From assembly GCF_014174515.1 (NCBI RefSeq), contig NZ_JACJUG010000034.1:1-40429 (forward strand): a stretch of DNA of 40,429 nt, read 5' to 3'. A program made the translations under genes and the position numbers. This DNA is from Mitsuaria sp. WAJ17. GTDB lineage: Bacteria > Pseudomonadota > Gammaproteobacteria > Burkholderiales > Burkholderiaceae_C. Below, piece by piece: positions 22,814-32,277 of this stretch (the stretch's first letter is position 1; every line of letters begins with the position of its first letter). Under the pieces are notes generated by a model, which had not been told where the DNA came from, searched no databases, and saw nothing but the letters and a program-made list of their open reading frames with translations.

Positions 22814-23644
22814 CTAGCGGCGGCCGGAGCTGGCCATGCGCTCGCCGAGGCTGCGCGCCATTTGCAGATGCTCCTGCAAGCCGGGCAGCGTCCTTTGGGC
22901 GAAGGTCTTGAGCTCCGGATCGCTGGCGGAGGCGGCGGCGCGCTGGAAGTCCGCCACCGCAGTCTTGTGGTCCGTCACCATCTGCTTCATGAATTCGCGG
23001 TCGAAGTCGGCCCCGCTGAGGCCCTGCAGGCGCTCCATGCTGTGCCGGGCCGCAGCGGACAGCTTCATGGGCGAGGCGTCCATGGCGCCTGAGCTGCCCA
23101 TGCCGGTACCCATGCCCATGCCGGTGCCTGCGGATGGCCGCGGGCCCGATGCCATGCCCGATGCCATGGCGGACCCCGCGGCCGCGCTAGCGCCGGTGCT
23201 GCCTGTTCCCATGCTTGTTGTCCCAGCTGCTGGGCCGCCCTCGTACGGCCAGGACAGGCCGCGTGCGCTGCCCAGGGCCTGAAGCTCGCTGTTGACGCGG
23301 GCGTGGTCCTGGACAATGCGCTCTGCGAAGCTCTTCACCTCGCTGCTCTGGGCCCGCTGCTGCCCCAGTCGGCCCATCTCGACCTCGGCACGCCCGGCAG
23401 CGGCGGCCCTGGTGAGGAAGTGCTTGTCGTTCCGGGAGGTCTTGCTTGCAGCGGCGCTGCGCTGGCGGGTCTGCAGCACCGCGTCAGCGCCGTCGGAATG
23501 AGGGCCGGAGGCCGCGAGGGGCCGCGTGCCGGACTCCTTGGGCGTGTCGGCCGTGCCGGCCAGGGCCCAGGCGGCAGTGCCGAAGGCGGCCATCCAACTG
23601 AGCACCAGATGGCTCAGCGCAGGGGTTCCAGAGGATCGCTTCAT
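22814..23644 (-). CDS. DUF4142 periplasmic protein with a Met/Gly/Ser-rich insert
   Basis: 276 residues from ATG at 23642-23644, with AAGGAG upstream; the longer open frame above it lacks such a site. Signal peptide SHLVLSWMAAFGTAAWALAG. The DUF4142 domain is a ferritin-like helical bundle: DKHFLTRAAAAGRAEVEMGR, SSEVKSFAERIVQDHARVNS at first half, then LSGADFDREFMKQMVTDHKT and DPELKTFAQRTLPGLQEHLQ. The two halves are separated by a ~70-residue insert of repeated Gly-Met-Gly-Thr and Ser-Ala units (about residues 135-200), which is unusual and probably flexible. A weak sigma-54-like site is at 23695-23710 (CG instead of GG at -24). Function unknown; the family is common in stress loci. Confidence 0.85.
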   Translation of the reverse strand: MKRSSGTPALSHLVLSWMAAFGTAAWALAGTADTPKESGTRPLAASGPHSDGADAVLQTRQRSAAASKTSRNDKHFLTRAAAAGRAEVEMGRLGQQRAQSSEVKSFAERIVQDHARVNSELQALGSARGLSWPYEGGPAAGTTSMGTGSTGASAAAGSAMASGMASGPRPSAGTGMGMGTGMGSSGAMDASPMKLSAAARHSMERLQGLSGADFDREFMKQMVTDHKTAVADFQRAAASASDPELKTFAQRTLPGLQEHLQMARSLGERMASSGRR

Positions 23645-23754
23645 CGGTTCGCTCCTTCCATCAGCTTTCCACATGAAGCTGGTTCCCGCTGCCGGGCAAT
23701 CGGCGTGCGCAAGCGACGAGCAGCGGCCCGCGCTTGCGCGGCGCTCGGCGGGCT

Positions 23755-24297
23755 TCACGCGGCCCTTTGCTCGTCGAGCAGGGGCGCAGCGGGCGCACTG
23801 GGGTGAGGACCCGACAGGCGCCGGGCGGGGCGCTGCGGTCGCGCGGCAGCGGGCCACAGTTCGCCCAGCGCGAGCCCGGCGGCAAAGGCCAGGTAGACCC
23901 GGCAGAGGCTGCTGCCGCTGAGCCGACGCTCGAAGCCCGGGCTCAGGGCCGGCGGCACCAGCGCCAGGTCCACCCAGGCCGCCGCGGCGCTCAGTGCCAG
24001 GGCATCCCTCAAGACCTCCCGTACCGAGGGCTCGGGCGCCCTCGCGGGCCGCAGCAGTCGGCGGCCTTCGAAGATCACACTCCAGAAGCAGGAGGCCCCG
24101 AAGTGGATCAACGCCCCCGTTGCCGTATGGCGGACGCTGAGGCCGCGTGCATGGAAGGCGCTGTCGGGCCACACCCAGTGGCTGATGGTGTTGAGCGGGA
24201 CGGCGCCGTCGCCGTCATCGTGCCTGCCGCGCAGGACCAGCAGCAGGCCTGACAGCAGGGCGCCCCCGGCGGCGCGTTGCAGTATTCGCTGCGGCAT
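23755..24297 (-). CDS. Predicted membrane protein of unknown function
   Basis: 180 residues; ATG at 24295-24297 with GGAGCC upstream, five bases after the Pro-rich gene. Hydrophobic segments: AAGGALLSGLLLVLRG near the N-terminus, GALIHFGASCFWSVIFEG in the middle, LALSAAAAWVDLALVPPALS and VYLAFAAGLALGELWPAA at the end. NTISHWVWPDSAFHARGLSV followed by RHTATG matches a recurrent pattern I associate with uncharacterised betaproteobacterial membrane proteins (plotting N-x-x-S-x-W-V-W, R-H-T-x-x-G, then HH/F region). The C-terminal tail is Pro/Ala-rich. No enzymatic motif is recognised. Confidence 0.7.
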   Translation of the reverse strand: MPQRILQRAAGGALLSGLLLVLRGRHDDGDGAVPLNTISHWVWPDSAFHARGLSVRHTATGALIHFGASCFWSVIFEGRRLLRPARAPEPSVREVLRDALALSAAAAWVDLALVPPALSPGFERRLSGSSLCRVYLAFAAGLALGELWPAAARPQRPARRLSGPHPSAPAAPLLDEQRAA

Positions 24298-24302
24298 GAA
24301 TG

Positions 24303-24617
24303 TCAGGCTCCGCCGGGCGCTTGCCGCAGCGCTGTCGGCAAATCGTGCCGCAGCAGGGCGCAGGGGCGCGGCGGGGCCGGGGCGCGGCTGCGCGCTTGGG
24401 CGGGCAGGGCCAACGGCGGCGGCAGGGGCGGGGGCTCGCCCAGGGCCGCTGGCATCTCGATGGGTTCGGGTTCCAGGATGTCAGGTGGCAGGGGGTCCGG
24501 CGAGCGCTGCGGCCCGTGAGGCGGCGGCGGCATGGGGGGCAGCTCGGGCGGAATTGGAGGCGTGGTGTGGGCATGCACGGGGAGGGCGCGCTGCGCATGG
24601 GCGTGCAGAGTAGGCAT
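24303..24617 (-). CDS. Small proline-rich protein
   Basis: 104 residues from ATG at 24615-24617, chosen because AAGGAG at 24624-24629 is six bases away; ATG at 24623 would abut it. The centre is a dense proline region (HTTPPIPPELPPMPPPPHG, then PDPLPPDILEPEPIEMP). The N-terminus is His/Ala-rich (MPTLHAHAQRALPVHAH), and the end is basic. No signal peptide or membrane helix. Such a sequence should be an extended, disordered rod and will need EF-P to translate its Pro runs. Low-complexity small proteins like this recur in stress loci of this group. Co-transcribed with the membrane protein downstream; sigma-54-type element at 24660-24675. Confidence 0.65.
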   Translation of the reverse strand: MPTLHAHAQRALPVHAHTTPPIPPELPPMPPPPHGPQRSPDPLPPDILEPEPIEMPAALGEPPPLPPPLALPAQARSRAPAPPRPCALLRHDLPTALRQAPGGA

Positions 24618-24659
24618 GGACATCTCCTTGGGCCGCGCTAGAGGGCCCTGGCAAACGCC

Positions 24660-24675
24660 TGCAATTGGCGGGCCC
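24660..24675 (-). promoter_or_regulatory. Sigma-54 promoter for the Pro-rich gene operon
   Basis: Minus-strand GGGCCCGCCAATTGCA has a perfect TTGCA at -12 and GGC at -24 with N10 spacing. Predicted leader about 32 bases. Confidence 0.45.
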
Positions 24676-24714
24676 GGCCCGGCCGCTGGCGAGCTTTTTG
24701 GACGCTGGCGGACC

Positions 24715-24730
24715 CGGATCGCGCCTTGCC
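24715..24730 (+). promoter_or_regulatory. Possible sigma-54 promoter for the SDR gene
   Basis: CGGATCGCGCCTTGCC has perfect TTGC at -12 and GG at -24, but ATC replaces CAC. Predicted leader about 113 bases. Confidence 0.35.
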
Positions 24731-24853
24731 CCCTGCGCCCAGTCAGGCCCATGCGCCGCGGGCCCCTGTCGGAACGTTCGACCGAGCGCCCGTTCGAGGC
24801 CGCCCATGCCGGCGCACCCGGCCGCATCCACGAGGCCAGTCAGGAGTTCCACC

Positions 24854-25852
24854 ATGAGTCACGCCGCCCGCGATCTCGACCCACCCACTGTGTCCAGCCC
24901 GTCGGGCCGGCTACCGCTTCCGCAGGAGCAGCCGCAGCGGCGCGATGCGCAGCTTGCGCCTCGCATCAGGGGGCAGGGGCCCGTGCAGGCCGGTCCCACG
25001 GATCAGCCCGGCGAGCGGCCTCCGCAGCATCTGTATGGGTCCGGCAGCGAATCGCAGCTGCATCCGCCGGCCCGCTATATGGCCGAGCACTACCGGGGCA
25101 GCGGCAAGCTGCAGGGCCAGGTCGCGCTGATCACGGGCGGTGACTCCGGCATCGGCCGCGCCGTGGCCGTGCTCTTCGCGCGCGAGGGAGCCGATGTGTG
25201 CCTCGTTCACCTCAGCGCCCCTGACGACGCCCGCGACACCGCCGGCCTGGTCGAGGCCGAGGGGCGGCGAGCCCTGGTCGTGGCCGGCGACGTGCTGGAC
25301 CCGGACTTCTGTGAGTCCGCCGTGCGCGTCTGCGTGGCTGAGCTGGGCCGTCTCGATGTGCTGGTCAACAACGCCGCCTACCAGAAGCACGCGGACTCGC
25401 TGCTGGACATCGACCAGGAGCGCCTGGAGCACACCTACCGTACCAATGTCTTCGGCTACCTGCAGATGGCGCGGGCCGCACTGCCCCACCTGAAGCGGGG
25501 TGCCAGCATCATCAACACCGGGTCCTGCGTCGGGCTTCGGGGCCATCAGAAGCTGATCGGCGACTCGGCCAGCAAGGGCGCGGTCCATGCCTTCACCAAG
25601 GCCCTGGCGCAGGGCCTGCTGTCCGAGGGCATCCGCGTCAACGCAGTGGCGCCGGGCCCGGTCTGGACGCCGCTGAATCCGGCCGAGCCGCCGCCAGAGC
25701 AGGTGCCCGAGTTGGACAAGAGGAGCGACAGGAAGCGCCCGGCCCAGCCCGAGGAGCTGTCTCCGGCCTATGTCTTCCTGGCCTCGCCGGCCTGTTCCTC
25801 CTACATCACGGGCGTGGTGCTGCCGGTGACAGGCAGCGTGGGCGCCCTCTGA
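24854..25852 (+). CDS. SDR-family protein with the catalytic Tyr replaced by Asp
   Basis: 332 residues from ATG at 24854 with AGGAG upstream. The layout is that of YhdF/YhxC/GsiB-associated SDRs: a long disordered N-terminus (SSPSGRLPLPQEQPQRRDAQ), then HYRGSGKLQGQVALITGGDS and GIGRAVAVLFAREGADVCLV (TGGDSGIG cofactor site), LDVLVNNAAYQKHADSLLDI, INTGSCVGLRGHQ with the catalytic Ser (about 224), and SASKGAVHAFTKALAQGLLS. In the usual DYSATKGA motif the Tyr sits four residues before Lys. Here the order is GDSASKGA, so Asp237 stands where Tyr should be (codon GAC at 25562-25564) while Lys241 remains. The enzyme may be inactive as a classical SDR or have a new role. Divergent from the Pro-rich gene. 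Confidence 0.85.
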   Translation: MSHAARDLDPPTVSSPSGRLPLPQEQPQRRDAQLAPRIRGQGPVQAGPTDQPGERPPQHLYGSGSESQLHPPARYMAEHYRGSGKLQGQVALITGGDSGIGRAVAVLFAREGADVCLVHLSAPDDARDTAGLVEAEGRRALVVAGDVLDPDFCESAVRVCVAELGRLDVLVNNAAYQKHADSLLDIDQERLEHTYRTNVFGYLQMARAALPHLKRGASIINTGSCVGLRGHQKLIGDSASKGAVHAFTKALAQGLLSEGIRVNAVAPGPVWTPLNPAEPPPEQVPELDKRSDRKRPAQPEELSPAYVFLASPACSSYITGVVLPVTGSVGAL

Positions 25853-25861
25853 GGGCAGCGA

Positions 25862-25877
25862 AGGCGCGTGGATTGCC
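25862..25877 (+). promoter_or_regulatory. Sigma-54 promoter for the GT4-PAP2 operon
   Basis: AGGCGCGTGGATTGCC has perfect TTGC at -12 and GGCGC at -24. Predicted transcription start about 37 bases before the GTG at 25925. Confidence 0.5.
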
Positions 25878-25924
25878 GGGGGCGAGGTCCATCGATCCCA
25901 CCAGTCGTGTCTCAAGGAGGTCCC

Positions 25925-27082
25925 GTGCGCATCGCCTATGTCACCGAAACCTATCCGCCCGAGCTCAATGGTGTCGCCCTGGGGGTGGAGCGGGTGGTCA
26001 GCTACCTGCGCGGGCGTGGCCATGAGGTCGATCTGCTGCGACCGGCGCAGCGCCATGAGCGTGCAGGGCCGGCCGGCGAGCAGGAGTGGCTGTGCACGGG
26101 GTGCCCCATCCCAGTCTATCCGGACCTGCGCTTCGGACTGGCCTCCGTGGCGGCCCTGGTCCGGCGGCTTCAGGCGCAGCAGGCAGAGCTGGTGCACATC
26201 GCCACCCCGGGGCCGCTGGCCTGGGCGGCGGTGCAGGCCGGGCGCAAGCTGGGCCTGGCGCTGAGCTCGGACTTCCGCACCAACTTCCACCAGTACAGCC
26301 GCTACTACGGCCTGGGCCTGCTGGCGCCCCTGGTCGAGGCCGGCCTGCGCCAGCTGCACAATCGCACCCAGTGCACTTTCGTGCCCTCGCGCTCCGCCTA
26401 TCGCCAGCTCGCGGCGCGCGGCTTTTGCAGGCTGCAGCTGCTGGGGCGTGGCGTGGACGCCGAGCGCTTCTCGCCCGCCTGGCGCTGCGAGGCCCTGCGT
26501 GCGCAGTGGCAGGCGGACAAGGGGCCGGTCCTGCTGTACGTGGGCCGCCTGGCGGCCGAGAAGAACGTGGAGCTGGCCCTGCGCGCGCATGCCCTGCTGA
26601 GCCGCGCCAGGCCGGATTGCCGCATGGTGGTCGTGGGCGACGGGCCATTGCGGGCACGGCTGCAGCGGCGCTACCCGGCCGCGCGCTTCCTGGGCGTGCT
26701 GCGCGGCGAGGCGCTGTCGCAAGCCTACGCCAGCGCGGATGCCTTCCTCTTTCCCAGCCTCTCCGACACCTTCGGCAACGTGACCCTGGAGGCCATGGCC
26801 TCGGGCCTGCCCGTGCTGGCCTTCAACACAGCCGCTGCGGCGGACCTGATCGTGCCGCGCATCAACGGCCATCTGGTCACCGTGGGCGACGACACCGCTT
26901 TCCTCGACGGCGCCTTGCGCTTCGCCGCCCCGCCGGCGGCCTTCAACACGATGCGGCAGCAGGCTCGGCAGACGGCGCTGCAGCAGCACCTGCCTGAGCT
27001 GCAGGCCCGCTTCGAGGCCGCCCTGCAGCAGCTCTGCGAGGAGCGGCCGCTCGCCGCGCCGCTGCAGATGCCGGCGGTCTGA
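25925..27082 (+). CDS. Family 4 glycosyltransferase (MgtA / GDP-mannose-dependent type)
   Basis: 385 residues from GTG at 25925, with AAGGAGGT upstream. N-terminal domain: MRIAYVTETYPPELNGVALG and VERVVSYLRGRGHEVDLLRP, typical of the alpha-mannosyltransferase subgroup that makes mannosylated glycolipids. Also SDFRTNFHQYSRYYGLGLL, and C-terminal VLLYVGRLAAEKNVELALRA, then SDTFGNVTLEAMASGLPVLA (EX7E motif) and DLIVPRINGHLV. The family commonly transfers mannose or glucuronate to diacylglycerol or a related lipid. It is followed two bases later by a PAP2 phosphatase, which fits glycolipid synthesis. The actual donor is not determinable from sequence. Confidence 0.88.
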   Translation: MRIAYVTETYPPELNGVALGVERVVSYLRGRGHEVDLLRPAQRHERAGPAGEQEWLCTGCPIPVYPDLRFGLASVAALVRRLQAQQAELVHIATPGPLAWAAVQAGRKLGLALSSDFRTNFHQYSRYYGLGLLAPLVEAGLRQLHNRTQCTFVPSRSAYRQLAARGFCRLQLLGRGVDAERFSPAWRCEALRAQWQADKGPVLLYVGRLAAEKNVELALRAHALLSRARPDCRMVVVGDGPLRARLQRRYPAARFLGVLRGEALSQAYASADAFLFPSLSDTFGNVTLEAMASGLPVLAFNTAAAADLIVPRINGHLVTVGDDTAFLDGALRFAAPPAAFNTMRQQARQTALQQHLPELQARFEAALQQLCEERPLAAPLQMPAV

Positions 27083-27084
27083 AC

Positions 27085-27585
27085 ATGGACACCCCCGCGC
27101 TGCCCTCGCGCGAGCGTCCCGGCCGTGGCCCCGCGAGGCCCAGCGAAGCCACGGCCGGCTGGGCGGGCAATGGGCCGCTTTGGGCCCTGCTCATCGTGCT
27201 GCAGGCCTGGCCCGGCGGTCGCTACGGGCTGGCGCTGGCCCTGGCGGCCATGGGCGGCCTGCATGTCGCGCTAGTGGGCCTGCTCAAGGCGGTCTTCGCC
27301 CGCGCGAGGCCCTTTGAATGCTGTGAGGATGTGCGGGCCCTTGAATCACGGCTGGACTGTCACAGTGTTCCCAGCGGCCACACCCTGCATGCCCTGGCCT
27401 TCAGCCTGGTGCTGACGGCGCAGGACCCACACTGGGGCTGGCTGCTGTGGCCGCTGAGCCTGGCCATCGGCCTGTCCCGCGTGGTGCTGGGTCTGCACTA
27501 CCCCAGCGATGTGCTGGCTGCGGCGCTGCTGGGCCTCATGGGCGGCAGCTTGTGCCTGCTGGTGCTGCGGCAGTTGGGGGGCTGA
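27085..27585 (+). CDS. PAP2-family lipid phosphatase
   Basis: 166 residues, ATG at 27085, directly after the GT4 stop. The three PAP2 signature motifs are present: KAVFARARPF (KxxxxxxRP), PSGHTLHAL (PSGH) and SRVVLGLHYPSDVLAA (SRxxxxxHxxxD). At least four membrane helices surround them (LWALLIVLQAWPG, LALALAAMGGLHVALVGLL, GWLLWPLSLAIGLS, VLAAALLGLMGGSLCLLVLR). The N-terminus is truncated relative to full-length members, lacking some upstream helices. It probably dephosphorylates phosphatidic acid or a polyprenyl or sugar-lipid phosphate, supplying diacylglycerol or recycling carrier lipid for the adjacent glycosyltransferase. Confidence 0.88.
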   Translation: MDTPALPSRERPGRGPARPSEATAGWAGNGPLWALLIVLQAWPGGRYGLALALAAMGGLHVALVGLLKAVFARARPFECCEDVRALESRLDCHSVPSGHTLHALAFSLVLTAQDPHWGWLLWPLSLAIGLSRVVLGLHYPSDVLAAALLGLMGGSLCLLVLRQLGG

Positions 27586-27588
27586 GGG

Positions 27589-27602
27589 CTGCGCCGGCGC
27601 AG
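27589..27602. terminator. Palindrome between convergent genes
   Basis: CTGCGCCGGCGCAG is a perfect 14-bp palindrome between the stops of the PAP2 gene and the convergent deacetylase. No T-run follows, so a terminator is only suggested. Confidence 0.35.
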
Positions 27603-27605
27603 GAC

Positions 27606-28412
27606 TCAGGCGGTACTCTCCAGCAGCCGGGCCACCTGCAGCAGCGTGACGGGCTGGCGGCGCTGGGCCATGGCCGCCGTGGCGACCTCATGCCAGGAGC
27701 GCCGCGGCAGGGCATGGCGCGCGTCCAGGGGATGCAGCTCCAGGCGCAGCAGCGGGCGCTCGGCCTGCAGGCGCAGAAGGCCGGCATTCCACCAGTCCGA
27801 GGCCATGCGCCGCCAGGGACTGCGGGCGCTCCAGACCTGAGCCATCGCGCTCAGCGTCGGGCCCTCGGGCAGCAGCACCACCTGGCGCAGCGTGCAGGTG
27901 TAGAGCAGGGGCTGCTCGCGCAAGGCCTGCCAGCTGCCGGCGCTCATGAGCCAGGCCGGCGGCACGAAGCCGGCAGGCCGCACGCCCATGGACTCCAGCC
28001 AGCGCCGCCCCGCCGTCAGCCGTCGCCGGGCCTCGGCATAAGGCAGGGCGGAGAACTCGCCCTCGCCGTGTGTGTACCACTGGCGCCTCAGTCGTTGCCA
28101 GCCGCCCTGGGGCAGCAGGGGGTCCCGGTGCTCGTACCCATGCAGCACCAGCTCGTCGCCCGCGGCGGCGCGGCGCAGCAGCCAGCGTTCAAAGGCGGGG
28201 TCACGCGGGCTGCCGTGGTAGCGCGGCACCGCCAGCAGGCTCAGGGGGCGTATGCCCATCTCGTCCAGCTGATCGACCAGGCTGCGGCAGTCGGCCCAGG
28301 TCGCGGGGGCGACGTCATGGAGCACCGCCGTCAGCAGGCGCGGGGCCAGGCCCTGCAGCTCCTGCGGCAACGCATGGGACGTGGGCAGGAAGGCGGGGTC
28401 AGGTGTTGCCAC
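27606..28412 (-). CDS. DUF2334 polysaccharide deacetylase-like protein
   Basis: 268 residues from GTG at 28410-28412; the frame is open above it inside the catalase gene. Homology starts at LLTAVLHDVAPATWADCRSL, where HDV holds the metal-binding Asp region of the NodB-like fold. Other marks are RPLSLLAVPRYHG, DELVLHGYEHRDPLL with the metal-binding His pair HGYEH, and GFVPPAWLMSAGSWQALREQ. DUF2334 proteins belong to the carbohydrate esterase 4-like superfamily and probably remove acetyl groups from a surface glycan. The start lies 28 bases downstream of the catalase stop, so it may be co-transcribed with it. Substrate unknown. Confidence 0.78.
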   Translation of the reverse strand: MATPDPAFLPTSHALPQELQGLAPRLLTAVLHDVAPATWADCRSLVDQLDEMGIRPLSLLAVPRYHGSPRDPAFERWLLRRAAAGDELVLHGYEHRDPLLPQGGWQRLRRQWYTHGEGEFSALPYAEARRRLTAGRRWLESMGVRPAGFVPPAWLMSAGSWQALREQPLLYTCTLRQVVLLPEGPTLSAMAQVWSARSPWRRMASDWWNAGLLRLQAERPLLRLELHPLDARHALPRRSWHEVATAAMAQRRQPVTLLQVARLLESTA

Positions 28413-28440
28413 CCTGATGCCGGGGGTTCTCCGTGATGCC

Positions 28441-30999
<2,559 letters not shown>

Positions 31000-31092
31000 C
31001 GGCAGTCCTTCAGACGGTTTCGGTTGACCGGCCCGGTGCCGGTGGGGGGCGGGGCGGGGCCCGGTGCGGCCGCAGGAGAGCTCCATGGCGAA

Positions 31093-31108
31093 GTGCGGCA
31101 AGACGGTC
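31093..31108 (+). promoter_or_regulatory. Partial enhancer-like motif upstream of katE
   Basis: GTGCGGCAAGACGGTC shares TGCGGCAAGAC with the site at 18688 but loses the TTGC half. It lies about 95 bases upstream of the katE start codon. Confidence 0.3.
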
Positions 31109-31206
31109 TCGGCGCCGCAGCAGACCGATCACCATCGGCCCGTCACGCGCCCGCAAGGCCGGGGGCAAGGTGAGCAGTCCGCCGCAGCGGCCTTGAGGAG
31201 GAGGCC

Positions 31207-31872
31207 TCAGCTGCCGCGCTCGCTGAGCAGGATCTCGACGCGCCGGTTGCGTTCGCGCCCCTGCTCCGTGTCATTGCTGACCAGCGGCTCGCGCGAGCCG
31301 CGGCCGGCCACCGTCATGTGGGTGCTGGGCACGCCGCGCGCGGCGAGGTAGTCCCGCACGGTCTCGGCCCGCTGGGTGGACAGGGGCTGGTTGAGCGCGT
31401 CGTTCCCGCTGTTGTCAGTGTGGCCGACGATGGTGAGCTGCATGCCGTCCCTGAATTCGTGGGCGAACTGGTCCAGTACCGGCCGCATGGACGGCCGGAG
31501 GTCGGCGCGGCCGGTGTCGAAGGAGAGGTCGCCGGGCACGTGAAGCCGCAGCAGGTTGTCTTGCGTTCGGCTGACCTCGACGCCGGTGCCGGCGCTGGCC
31601 TGCTGCAAGGCTCGCTGCTTCTCCTCCATGCGCCGAGACCAGGCATGTCCGGCCACAGCGCCCAGGACGCCGCCGACAACGGCGCCGGTGCTGGCCTTGC
31701 CGCCGGTGGCGGAGCTCAGCACGGCGCCCGCGGTTGCGCCCACGGCGGCGCCGGTGGCCGTGCGGCGCCCGCTTTCATCCATGGAGGCGCAGCCCGTGGC
31801 TGCGCAAACGGCGGCGATGAGCAAGAGGCAGCTGCTGCCGCTCAGGGTCAGGTGTTGCTGGTGACGAGGCAT
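31207..31872 (-). CDS. OmpA-family lipoprotein with glycine-zipper segment
   Basis: 221 residues from ATG at 31870-31872 with GGGAGA upstream. The signal peptide SGSSCLLLIAAVCAATGC ends in a lipobox-like ATGC. A glycine-zipper stretch follows (GAAVGATAGAVLSSATGGK and GAVVGGVLGAVAGHAW), then a short coiled region and a C-terminal OmpA-like peptidoglycan-binding domain with FDTGRADLRPSMRPVLDQFA, the conserved GHTDNSGNDALNQPLSTQRA and GRGSREPLVSNDTEQGRERN plus RRVEI. It should tether outer membrane to peptidoglycan, like Pal or YiaD. It sits 207 bases upstream of katE and shares its strand; no sigma-54 element was found. Confidence 0.9.
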   Translation of the reverse strand: MPRHQQHLTLSGSSCLLLIAAVCAATGCASMDESGRRTATGAAVGATAGAVLSSATGGKASTGAVVGGVLGAVAGHAWSRRMEEKQRALQQASAGTGVEVSRTQDNLLRLHVPGDLSFDTGRADLRPSMRPVLDQFAHEFRDGMQLTIVGHTDNSGNDALNQPLSTQRAETVRDYLAARGVPSTHMTVAGRGSREPLVSNDTEQGRERNRRVEILLSERGS

Positions 31873-31944
31873 GGCAAGTCTCCCTGGCCCCAAGACGGGG
31901 CCGCGTAACGTGAAGAGGCACCACAGGCGGCTGTGGAGAGAAAG

Positions 31945-31969
31945 GGCCCGGGCTGTGTAAACCCGGGCC
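31945..31969 (-). terminator. Hairpin after the 65-residue gene
   Basis: GGCCCGGG (31945-31952) pairs with CCCGGGCC (31962-31969) around a nine-base loop. On the minus strand it is followed by CTTTCTCT, a weak T-tract, about 40 bases beyond the stop at 32011. Confidence 0.5.
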
Positions 31970-32010
31970 AAAAGGGGCGCCAGACGGCGTCCCGAGGGAG
32001 CTCGGTGGGG

Positions 32011-32208
32011 TCAGTCGTTCTCCCCGTCAGGCGGTTCCTGGGGCGGACCTTCCGCGGCAGGACGGCGCCGGGCGTGGCCGCGCGTGGCCGGCCAGCTGCG
32101 GGGATCGTCGGGTGCATGGTGGGAACGGGAGGCATGGGCCGCAGCTGCGGCGTCCTCGCGGTCGTCGTCACCCGCCATGGCGTGGTTCTGGTGCATGGGC
32201 GTGTTCAT
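32011..32208 (-). CDS. Small hydrophilic protein, 65 residues
   Basis: From ATG at 32206-32208, with AGGAAG nearby. Sequence begins MNTPMHQNHAMAGDDDREDA, has an Ala/His/Ser run and ends in a Pro/Glu/Asp-rich tail (AEGPPQEPPDGEND). It is hydrophilic and probably disordered, with no domain recognised. The case for a real gene is contextual: a perfect sigma-54 promoter lies 38 bases ahead and a hairpin follows. Its 5' leader is predicted to begin with a stable stem-loop (32224-32243). Confidence 0.5.
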   Translation of the reverse strand: MNTPMHQNHAMAGDDDREDAAAAAHASRSHHAPDDPRSWPATRGHARRRPAAEGPPQEPPDGEND

Positions 32209-32223
32209 GGGCTTCCTGTCTTC

Positions 32224-32243
32224 GGGCGCCGCCTTTGGCGCCC
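32224..32243 (-). other. Predicted stem-loop at the 5' end of the small-gene transcript
   Basis: GGGCGCC (32224-32230) and GGCGCCC (32237-32243) form a seven-base-pair stem with a six-base loop immediately before the ribosome site. With transcription starting near 32246, the stem would sit at the very 5' end of the mRNA. Confidence 0.4.
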
Positions 32244-32246
32244 ACG

Positions 32247-32274
32247 GCCGGCACGGGGCAAGCACCGTGCCGGC
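32247..32274. repeat. Ten-base-pair inverted repeat overlapping a sigma-54 promoter
   Basis: GCCGGCACGG (32247-32256) and CCGTGCCGGC (32265-32274) flank an eight-base loop. Read from the carbamoyltransferase side it could act as a transcription stop; it also contains the -24/-12 element at 32257-32272. Confidence 0.6.
32257..32272 (-). promoter_or_regulatory. Sigma-54 promoter for the 65-residue gene
   Basis: Minus-strand CGGCACGGTGCTTGCC contains GGCAC-N5-TTGC exactly. Predicted leader about 38 bases. Confidence 0.75.
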
Positions 32275-32277
32275 ACT

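Noticed and set aside
31119..31134. Possible sigma-54 promoter for katE (minus-strand TGGTGATCGGTCTGCT)
   Set aside because: Both halves are weak, and the enhancer-like half-site at 31093 lies on the wrong side of it. Kept only as a remark.
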